The notes beneath the pieces were generated by a model that was not told the origin of the DNA, ran no database searches, and was given only the letters and a program-made list of their open reading frames with translations. Below are positions 31,577 through 37,313 of a DNA stretch of 37,313 nucleotides, one piece after another (the first letter of the stretch is position 1; each line of letters begins with the position of its first letter). This DNA comes from Acidobacteriota bacterium (GTDB taxonomy: Bacteria; Acidobacteriota; Thermoanaerobaculia; Gp7-AA8). The stretch covers positions 1 to 37,313 of the forward strand of contig QHVT01000037.1 in assembly GCA_003223645.1 (NCBI GenBank), written 5' to 3'. Made by a program: the position numbers and the translations under genes.

Positions 31577-31681
31577 AAGCAGAAGGCAGAAAGCAGAAAG
31601 CAGAAATGGCCCGGGGATTTCCTCACAGCCTCGCACGATGACGAACGCCATTTCTGCCTTCTGCCTTCTGCTTTTTGCTTT
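31577..31681. repeat. hairpin made of tandem units (AGAAAGC family)
   Basis: The left arm is AAGCAGAAGGCAGAAAGC extended to AGAAATGGC, the right arm is GCCATTTCTGCC and further TTCTGCC/TTCTGCT units, about 35 bases each with a 36-base loop. It fills the menB-menA gap and its right end reaches the menA ATG. Single-arm copy at 16803. Confidence 0.9.
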
Positions 31682-32533
31682 ATGAACAGCTGGTTCCTCG
31701 CCGCGCGCCCCAAGACCCTTTCCGCCGCGATCGTGCCGGTGCTCATCGGCACGTCGCTCGCGGCGCCGCACATTTCGTGGCCGCTCTTCGCGTGCACATT
31801 GATTGGTGCAGTGCTGATTCAGATCGCGACGAACTTCATCAACGACGCGTTGGATTTCAAAAAGGGCACTGACACCGCCGAGCGACTCGGACCGATGCGC
31901 GTCACGCAAGCGGGCCTGCTCAGCGCTGACGCGGTTCTGCGCGGCGCATGGATCTGCCTCATCGGCGCAGCGCTCTGCGGCATCCCGCTGATCGTGCGCG
32001 CCGGCTGGCCGCTCCTCGCGATCGGACTCGCGTCGATGCTGCTCGCGTACGCGTACACCGGCGGCCCGATGCCGCTCGCCTATCACGGACTCGGCGAGCT
32101 GTTCGTCATCCTCTTCTTCGGCGTCATCGCCGTCGGCGGCACGTTTTACGTGCAGACGCTGCGCTACACGCGCGAGGCATTGCTCGCCGGTCTCGCGGCC
32201 GGCTCGCTCGCGACCGTGTTGATCGTGATCAACAACCTGCGCGACATCGAAGGCGATCGCCGCGGCAACAAGCGCACGCTTGCCGCGCGATTCGGCGAAA
32301 CGTTCGCGCGGATCGAGGTCGTCGTCTTCGCGCTCGCGCCGTTCGCGCTCGTTTTCACGATCGCGTGGCTGCCGCTCATCGCGCTGCCGCTCGCGCTCCT
32401 CGCCATCGCCTGCGCCACCCGCGGTCGCGGCGCCGCCCTCAATCGCTGCCTCGGCATGGCCGGCGCGCTGCAGTGGGCGTTCGGTATCCTGTTCGTCATC
32501 GCATGCAGCTTTGGATTTGGCGCTACACGCTGA
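31682..32533 (+). CDS. menA: 1,4-dihydroxy-2-naphthoate polyprenyltransferase
   Basis: A 283-residue membrane prenyltransferase of the UbiA superfamily that attaches the isoprenoid tail. The two Asp-rich motifs are present: NFINDALDFKKGTDT with its following RLGPMRVTQAGLLS, and NNLRDIEGDRRGNKRTLAARFG. The N-terminal ARPKTLSAAIVPVLIGT is typical of MenA. About eight or nine membrane helices are visible. The ATG lies directly after the right arm of a tandem-unit hairpin with no Shine-Dalgarno. Its end overlaps menC by 31 bases. Confidence 0.95.
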   Translation: MNSWFLAARPKTLSAAIVPVLIGTSLAAPHISWPLFACTLIGAVLIQIATNFINDALDFKKGTDTAERLGPMRVTQAGLLSADAVLRGAWICLIGAALCGIPLIVRAGWPLLAIGLASMLLAYAYTGGPMPLAYHGLGELFVILFFGVIAVGGTFYVQTLRYTREALLAGLAAGSLATVLIVINNLRDIEGDRRGNKRTLAARFGETFARIEVVVFALAPFALVFTIAWLPLIALPLALLAIACATRGRGAALNRCLGMAGALQWAFGILFVIACSFGFGATR

Positions 32534-33336
32534 AGCCGCGACGGCGTTTGAGCGCGGTCGCGTTTCCGGGCCCGCGTCACGGCGCGCTGCTCCGCGCGTA
32601 CGACGGTTTTGCGGACATCCATCCGTGGTCGGAGCTCGGCGACGCACCGCTCGACGAGCAGCTCGCGCGACTTGCTCGCGGCGAGACCACGCCGCTCACG
32701 CGCGCGTCGCTGCATCACGCGCAGGTCGACGGCCGCGCGCGCACGTACGGCGTGTCGCTCTTCGCCGGCCTCACGATTCCGGAGAGCCACTGGCCCGGCG
32801 ACAATCCGCCGCCCGCGTTCGACACCGTGAAGCTGAAAGGCGTGAGCTCGATCCCGCCGCGCGTGCGACTGCGCATCGACTTCAATGCGACGCTGACGCC
32901 GGATGAATTCGTGCGCGTCGCCGGCATCCTTCCGCACGACCGCATCGACTTCATCGAAGATCCCGTTCCGTACGACGAGACGACCTGGATCGAACTGCGG
33001 CAGCGCACGAAGCTGCGGCTCGCGCTCGATCGCGGCGAGGGCATTGCCGCCGACGTGCTCGTGCACAAGCCCGCGCTGTCCGGCGAGTTCCCGCGGTTCG
33101 ACGGCGAGATCGTCGTGACGTCGTACATGGATCATTCGGTCGGACAATTTCATGCCGCGTACGTCGCCGCGTCGCACGACGTTAGCGATCGCTGCGGACT
33201 CTTCACGCATGTGTTGTACGAGCCGAACGAATTCATCGAGGCGATCCAGACCGTGGGCGCGCGACTCGTTGCGCCGCGCGGCGGGGGCATCGGATTCGAT
33301 GAGATTCTCGAGCGCCTTCCATGGCAGCGACTCTGA
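32503..33336 (+). CDS. menC: o-succinylbenzoate synthase
   Basis: A 277-residue enolase-superfamily enzyme that dehydrates the MenH product. Although divergent, the catalytic series is visible: Lys in TVKLKG, metal ligands Asp in RIDFNA, Glu in FIEDPVPYD, Asp in LALDRG, and the second Lys in VHKPALSG. Short N-terminal capping domain. The start ATG 32503 lies within the end of menA (31-base overlap) and the stop overlaps the next gene by 16 bases. Position between menA and menE supports the call, since MenC homologues are often too diverged for sequence alone. Confidence 0.9.
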   Translation: MQLWIWRYTLKPRRRLSAVAFPGPRHGALLRAYDGFADIHPWSELGDAPLDEQLARLARGETTPLTRASLHHAQVDGRARTYGVSLFAGLTIPESHWPGDNPPPAFDTVKLKGVSSIPPRVRLRIDFNATLTPDEFVRVAGILPHDRIDFIEDPVPYDETTWIELRQRTKLRLALDRGEGIAADVLVHKPALSGEFPRFDGEIVVTSYMDHSVGQFHAAYVAASHDVSDRCGLFTHVLYEPNEFIEAIQTVGARLVAPRGGGIGFDEILERLPWQRL

Positions 33337-35732
33337 TCTTCGTCGCCGTCTCGCTCGCGCTCGTCCTCGTTTGGAACGCGCTGTTTCGTCCCGTGCCGTG
33401 GCTGATCGTGTTCGCGATTTACGCCGCGATCGCGATCTACCAGGGCGACTCACTCTTCACTCATAAAGTCGATCTGCCGGGACGCCTCGCGTATTACGCG
33501 TATCCGTGGAAAGCGCTCGGCCGCGAGCCCGTGCGCGCGAACACCGGCATCGCGTTTCAGCAGCTGATCGCCTGGACCGAGACCGCGCGCGAGATCGTGA
33601 AAGCCGGCGAGGCGCCGCTCTGGAATCGCCGCATCGGCTCCGGCACGCCGCTGCTCTCCGATCAGCAGTCGACGATCGCACATCCATTCACGCTCCTCGG
33701 ACTCTACCTCTCGATCGGGAAAGCATTCACGCTCTCCGTCGCGCTGCGCCTCTTCTTCGCGCTCTTTTTCTTTTTCGTCTTCCTGCGCAACTGGGATTTC
33801 CGCGACGGTCCCGCGCTCTTCGGCGCGATCGCCTACGGCTTCTCCACCTTTCACATCGTCACGCTGCTGATGCCCCTCGGCCTCACGATGATGTCACTGC
33901 CGATGGCGCTCGCGACGACCGATGAGCTGATGCGCCGCCCGCGCGGACGCTCGTTCGCGTTTCTCGTGATCGCGCTGACGATGACGGTGTTGTCGGGACA
34001 TCCCGAAGCGGAGATGTGGGTCGGACTGACGGCCGGCGCGTACGCGCTGTTCCTGCGCCGATGGAAGCCGCTGATCCTCGCCGCGTGCGCCGCGCTCGCC
34101 GCCATTCTCCTCACCGCGTTCTTCTGGTATCCGACCGTCGCGCTGGTAAAGCTCAGCAATCGCTACGCGCTCATGCACGCGCTGCTCGAACAGCCGCCCC
34201 AACATCACATCAGCGCGCCATGGTTCGAAGCGCTCGTCGCGCCGAACATCCTCGGCACGGTGCACGGCGGCACCTACAAACCGCCCGAGCCGCGCTTCCC
34301 CGATCTGCTCGACGACTACGGCGAAGTCGCCTGCGGCTACACCGGCATCATCACACTGGCTTTGGCGCTGGCGCTGGGGATTGTCGGGCTGCCTCTTCTG
34401 AGAGCTGGAGTGGTGCGCGCCTCCGGCGCGCCTCTGGGCGGGGGCGCGCCGGAGGCACGCACCACTCCAGTTCCCCTCGGCATCTTCGCTGTCGCCTGCA
34501 TCGCGATCGCGCTGCTGCTCATCACCGAGCCTCCGTTTTTGCGAAGCGTGCCTGTCCTCAACATCTCGCTACTGCAACGCTTCCGCTTCCTCTGGAACCT
34601 CGGCGTCGTCATCCTCGCCGTCATCGCCCTCGACGCGCGCATCCCCCGCAAACAAATCACCCTCGCATCGCTATCCGTCCTACTAGTCCTATCCGTCCTA
34701 TTGATCACTTCCTTTCCTCACGCAATCTCTTCCTTCGAGGTCCTACAACTCCTAACCCCCCTCGCGTTCCTCATTGCGTTGCCCTTCTTCCACTGCCGCG
34801 CGGTCCCGCTCACGCTGCTCGTTCTGGCCGATCTGTTGCTGACCACGTGGCGCTACAACCCCCCCTCGTCACCCGAAGACGTGCTGCCGATGACCGGCGC
34901 GATCGCGGCGATGCAACGCGAGGCGCCGCCGTACCGCATCGTCGCGCGCGGCTGGTCGCTGCTTCCCGACACGCCGGGCTGGTACGGACTCGAAGACGTG
35001 AAGTCGACGAGTCCATTCACGACGCCGGAGTATCTGCGGCTCTTCAGCGGCTACTTCGCGGCGAGCGGATTCGAGCAGATCATCGGCGCGACGAAATATC
35101 CGTTCTGCGACTATCTCAATGTCCGCTACATCTACGTCCCGCCGGGCGACGTCCCGCTGCGCGACGACGTCGTCGAGATTTATCGCGGCGCCGACGGCGC
35201 GGTCTTCCGCAACGACCGCGCGCTGCCGCGCTACTTCCTCGCGCGGCACTTCGACGTCGAGCCCGACTTCGGAATGACCGTCGCGCGGATGAAAAACGAG
35301 ATCACCGACTACCGCGCTCGCACGCTCGTCGACCATATCCCCGACAAAGTCGCGCGCCTCGCCGGCGCGATTCCAAATGACGCGCAGGGTGGTGAAGTGC
35401 GTCTCGTGAACTACGGACCGAATGAAACGAAGCTCGACGTCGTCAGCCGCGGATGGAACCTTCTCGTGTCGAGCGACGAATGGTTTCCCGGCTGGCGCGC
35501 GTACTGGAACGGCCGGCGCATGCCGCATGTGCGGGTCAACGGCGCGTTCGTCGGCGTGTTCGTTCCGCCCGGACGCGGTATCGTCCGTCTGCGCTATCAG
35601 CCGAAGGAATTCGACGACGGCGTGAAAGCCGCGGCGGCGACATTCTTGATTCTCGTCCTCGCGGCAGCGATTCATGTTGGACTTCGAAAGCGACGACACG
35701 CATCTGCTGCTCAATCCGCGCCTGCCGCCTGA
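33321..35732 (+). CDS. YfhO-like multi-spanning membrane protein
   Basis: An 803-residue protein resembling the YfhO family, large membrane proteins of GT-C-like topology linked in other bacteria to glycosylation of cell-surface polymers. It has about 12-13 N-terminal membrane segments (VSLALVLVWNALF, FFFFVFLRNW, LLTAFFWYPTVALV) and a large extracytoplasmic part from about 520 (RIVARGWSLLPDTPGWYGLE, YLNVRYIYVPPGD, SSDEWFPGWRAYWNGRRM), then a final helix. Residues about 362-384 are translated from a complete family C palindrome (34405-34470, 66 bases) in a loop between two membrane helices. It overlaps menC by 16 and menE by 59 bases, so it is embedded in the men operon although no men function is known for the family. 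Confidence 0.82.
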   Translation: MAATLIFVAVSLALVLVWNALFRPVPWLIVFAIYAAIAIYQGDSLFTHKVDLPGRLAYYAYPWKALGREPVRANTGIAFQQLIAWTETAREIVKAGEAPLWNRRIGSGTPLLSDQQSTIAHPFTLLGLYLSIGKAFTLSVALRLFFALFFFFVFLRNWDFRDGPALFGAIAYGFSTFHIVTLLMPLGLTMMSLPMALATTDELMRRPRGRSFAFLVIALTMTVLSGHPEAEMWVGLTAGAYALFLRRWKPLILAACAALAAILLTAFFWYPTVALVKLSNRYALMHALLEQPPQHHISAPWFEALVAPNILGTVHGGTYKPPEPRFPDLLDDYGEVACGYTGIITLALALALGIVGLPLLRAGVVRASGAPLGGGAPEARTTPVPLGIFAVACIAIALLLITEPPFLRSVPVLNISLLQRFRFLWNLGVVILAVIALDARIPRKQITLASLSVLLVLSVLLITSFPHAISSFEVLQLLTPLAFLIALPFFHCRAVPLTLLVLADLLLTTWRYNPPSSPEDVLPMTGAIAAMQREAPPYRIVARGWSLLPDTPGWYGLEDVKSTSPFTTPEYLRLFSGYFAASGFEQIIGATKYPFCDYLNVRYIYVPPGDVPLRDDVVEIYRGADGAVFRNDRALPRYFLARHFDVEPDFGMTVARMKNEITDYRARTLVDHIPDKVARLAGAIPNDAQGGEVRLVNYGPNETKLDVVSRGWNLLVSSDEWFPGWRAYWNGRRMPHVRVNGAFVGVFVPPGRGIVRLRYQPKEFDDGVKAAAATFLILVLAAAIHVGLRKRRHASAAQSAPAA
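34405..34470. repeat. palindromic element family C inside the YfhO-like gene
   Basis: Arms of 28 bases (34405-34432 and 34443-34470) with one mismatch, starting CTGGAGTGGTGCG, and a 10-base loop; total 66 bases, a multiple of three, so the frame is preserved. A half copy is at 35981-36019 in menE. Confidence 0.95.
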
Positions 35733-36774
35733 CGAGCGCGCGCGGCTCGAGCAAATGCACGCGGCTGCGCCTCCATTGCGCGCACACGTCTGGCTCTCGA
35801 CTTCGGGCACGACCGGCTCCTTGAAGCTCGTCGCATTGTCCAAGCGCGCGATCCTCGCGTCCGCCGCCGCCGTCAATCGCCACCTCGACTCCACCGCCCG
35901 CGACGTCTGGTGCTGCGTCCTCCCCACCTTCCACGTCGGAGGCCTCGGCATTTACGCACGAGCATTCCTGAGCGGTTCACGAGTGGTGCGCGCCTCCGGC
36001 GCGCCTGTGGGCGGGGGCTGGAATCCCCAATCATTCATTGAACTATGCGACTCCGAACGCGTCACGCTCGCGTCCCTCGTTCCCGCACAAATCCGCGATC
36101 TTCTCGGGTTGCGCGTTCCCGCCTCGTTGCGCGGCATTGTGGTCGGCGGCGGCGCGCTCGCGCCTGAGCTATACGAAGCGGCCGCGGACTGGCCGTTACT
36201 GCCGAGCTATGGCATGACCGAGACCGCCTCACAAGTCGCGACCGCCAGGCTCGGCAGTCCCGATTTGCTCTTGCTTGATCACGTGGAAGCCCGTACTGAG
36301 GATAGTCGCATCGCCCTGCGCGGAGAATCGCTCTTGACCGGGTATATGGAGGAGAGCGGGCGTCCCGCCCGCCCACCGGGGGCGGGCGGGACGCCCGCTC
36401 TCCAGGACCCGAAGCACGATGGCTGGTTCGTGACGCCCGACATTGGATCGATCGAAGGCCGCGTTCTGCGCGTCGCCGGCCGCGCAGGCGACTTCGTCAA
36501 GATCGGCGGCGAGTCCGTCGACCTGAGCCGACTGGACAGGATTCTGGCCGCGATCGAGCCAAACGCGGCGATTGTGGCCGTTCGCGACGAACGGCTGGGC
36601 TTCGTCATCCATTTAGCGATCGCCAGCGGCGATTCGGACCGTGTTGTGGCTGCTTTCAACGAGCGGGTTCTGCCGTTCGAACGGATCAGGGCGGTGCATC
36701 AGGTCGACGCCATCCCCCGCACGTCCCTTGGCAAACTGCGCCGCACCGAGCTTGCCCGCGCGCTCGGAATATGA
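35674..36774 (+). CDS. menE: o-succinylbenzoate-CoA ligase
   Basis: A 366-residue adenylate-forming enzyme that activates o-succinylbenzoate for MenB. Core motifs: A3 WLSTSGTTGSLKLVALS, A5 LPSYGMTETASQVA, A7/A8 FVTPDIGSIEGRVLRVAGR GDFVKIGGE, and A10 RTSLGKLRRTEL with the catalytic Lys. It is shorter than typical MenE (about 450), lacking much of the N-terminal subdomain. Two repeat-derived stretches lie in frame: residues 103-115 (half family C, VVRASGAPVGGG) and 226-243 (family D, SGRPARPPGAGGTPAL) between the A7 region and the domain hinge. It overlaps the previous gene by 59 bases and closes the operon. Confidence 0.92.
   Translation: MLDFESDDTHLLLNPRLPPDERARLEQMHAAAPPLRAHVWLSTSGTTGSLKLVALSKRAILASAAAVNRHLDSTARDVWCCVLPTFHVGGLGIYARAFLSGSRVVRASGAPVGGGWNPQSFIELCDSERVTLASLVPAQIRDLLGLRVPASLRGIVVGGGALAPELYEAAADWPLLPSYGMTETASQVATARLGSPDLLLLDHVEARTEDSRIALRGESLLTGYMEESGRPARPPGAGGTPALQDPKHDGWFVTPDIGSIEGRVLRVAGRAGDFVKIGGESVDLSRLDRILAAIEPNAAIVAVRDERLGFVIHLAIASGDSDRVVAAFNERVLPFERIRAVHQVDAIPRTSLGKLRRTELARALGI
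35981..36019 (+). repeat. palindromic element family C, half copy, inside menE
   Basis: GAGTGGTGCGCGCCTCCGGC and the following loop match the left arm and loop of the element at 34405; the right arm is missing. In frame with menE. Confidence 0.88.
36351..36403. repeat. palindromic element family D inside menE
   Basis: Perfect 23-base arms (36351-36373, 36381-36403) beginning GGAGAGCGGGCGTC and a seven-base loop CACCGGG, 53 bases. Translated in frame with menE. Only copy in this window. Confidence 0.93.
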
Positions 36775-36926
36775 ACGTGGCCCTGTCAGTTATCCGATGT
36801 CCCGACACGGGAAACACGATCTTTGATGAGGTTAACTCACGGCTGAGCAGTAACTTACGATGCCGGATGAGGCTGCGAAATAAGCGGGTCCCGGCATCAG
36901 TTAATAGAGTTCCCTGCGCGACGAAG

Positions 36927-36956
36927 TTGACAAACGGCGCGCACGGCTCCTAGAAT
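36927..36956 (+). promoter_or_regulatory. rRNA operon promoter P1
   Basis: TTGACA (36927-36932), 18 bases, TAGAAT (36951-36956), a near-consensus promoter about 310 bases before 16S. The 36775-36926 stretch before it holds no gene I can support, only a GATGCCGG/CCGGCATC inverted repeat (36859-36898) and a short TCCCG/CGGGA stem just after menE. Confidence 0.75.
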
Positions 36957-37030
36957 CGCCGTTCCCTGCAGTACCGCTCCTCGCTCTTTTCACGTCCGCA
37001 GTTCCCCGTGGTATACGTGTCCGGGTCAGA

Positions 37031-37065
37031 CGGAATGCGTTCTTCGCAAGAACGGAAGCATTCCG
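37031..37065. promoter_or_regulatory. two-part hairpin between rRNA promoters
   Basis: Outer arms CGGAATGC (37031-37038) and GCATTCCG (37058-37065) and inner arms GTTCTT-CGC-AAGAAC (37039-37053), with an asymmetric GGAA bulge. It ends one base before the P2 -35 hexamer, so it could be an operator, a cruciform or an attenuator on the P1 transcript. Confidence 0.65.
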
Positions 37066-37066
37066 C

Positions 37067-37096
37067 TTGACACGGCTGGGAGGGTCTGGCAATCTT
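37067..37096 (+). promoter_or_regulatory. candidate rRNA operon promoter P2
   Basis: A perfect TTGACA at 37067-37072 is followed after 18 bases by AATCTT (37091-37096), a poor -10, then a GC-rich discriminator TGCCGCCC. Tandem P1/P2 promoters are usual for rRNA operons. Confidence 0.5.
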
Positions 37097-37118
37097 GCCG
37101 CCCTTTCTGCGAGGCCGG

Positions 37119-37130
37119 TTCTTTGACAAC
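37119..37130 (+). promoter_or_regulatory. boxA antitermination element
   Basis: TTCTTTGACAAC closely matches the boxA consensus (TGCTCTTTAACA) of rRNA leaders, where NusB/NusE and the antitermination complex load. Its place between P2 and 16S fits. Confidence 0.7.
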
Positions 37131-37169
37131 TGAATAGGAAAGCAACGAAGGCAAACGTGATTCCTTTTG

Positions 37170-37188
37170 AGATTCGCTTGTCGAATCT
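37170..37188 (+). other. leader hairpin upstream of 16S
   Basis: AGATTCG and CGAATCT form a seven-base stem with a CTTGT loop in the transcribed leader, about 80 bases before 16S. It may help rRNA folding or processing. Confidence 0.5.
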
Positions 37189-37266
37189 TGAAACACAAAA
37201 AGCAGTAACCGAATAAATAGCATCAGTCGTTCACGATTGATGTCAGAGCTTCAAGCTTATTCAGTT

Positions 37267-37313
37267 CAACTGGAGAGTTTGATCCTGGCTCAGAATGAAC
37301 GCTGGCGGCGTGC
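37267..37313 (+). rRNA. rrs: 16S ribosomal RNA, 5' end
   Basis: GAGTTTGATCCTGGCTCAG (37275 onward) is the universal 5' end of bacterial 16S; aligning it to E. coli position 9 puts the mature 5' end near 37267. The sequence goes on with AATGAACGCTGGCGGCGTGC to the window edge. Only 47 bases are present, too few to name the phylum. Confidence 0.97.

Noticed and set aside
36771-36953. 60-codon frame after menE
   Set aside because: Ends inside the rRNA P1 promoter and has no protein-like character.
1-37266. tRNA genes
   Set aside because: I looked for cloverleaf arms with a GTTCGA-type T loop between genes and found none I could support.

Overview
The window is a GC-rich bacterial chromosome segment ending in the first 47 bases of a 16S rRNA gene. 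A complete menaquinone pathway, a large TonB-dependent receptor with an N-terminal carboxypeptidase-regulatory domain, an outer-membrane barrel and short Gram-negative-type signal peptides point to a diderm that respires with menaquinone. Acidobacteriota or a relative is my best guess, from gene style only; the 16S fragment is too short to settle it.

Layout. 1-4131 is accessory DNA: the tail of a transposase, a phosphoesterase gene between two attC-like direct repeats (a candidate integron cassette, no integrase seen), an unrecognised gene and two decayed genes. 4332-7051 is a tight run of a KTSC protein, an ABM-like protein and a penicillin acylase whose frame breaks in a G/C run near 6751. 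7161-13933 holds HU, two GNAT acetyltransferases, TrmJ, a phosphodiesterase lipoprotein with TPRs, the TonB receptor and a DinB protein. 14044-21052 holds an exported protein divergent from a MerR/TipAS regulator, GluQRS, a membrane protein, CstA with a tiny downstream ORF, an outer-membrane barrel and a SWIB protein. 21210-25836 (minus) is the threonine operon thrA-thrB-thrC. 26056-36774 is the menaquinone locus: menG leftwards, and rightwards menF-menD-unknown-menH-menB-menA-menC-yfhO-like-menE, mostly overlapping or within tens of bases. 36775-37313 is an rRNA leader with two candidate promoters, a hairpin, a boxA and the start of 16S.

The most unusual property is the density and variety of inverted-repeat elements. 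At least five sequence families of palindromes (about 50-125 bp), plus a second class of hairpins whose arms are made of 7-16 bp tandem units, lie between genes and also inside reading frames without breaking them. In-frame copies are visible in the phosphodiesterase, MenF, MenD (two), MenH, the YfhO-like protein and MenE (two); GluQRS appears to start, and ThrC to stop, inside such repeats. This resembles the protein-coding palindromic elements of Rickettsia but uses unrelated sequences, and it is concentrated in the men operon. A second pattern is start codons 4-9 bases after a -10-like hexamer with no Shine-Dalgarno sequence, suggesting leaderless transcripts for several genes; one pair of divergent genes could share a symmetric -10.

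All calls come from reading the sequence; no database search was run. Coordinates of repeats are good to a few bases.
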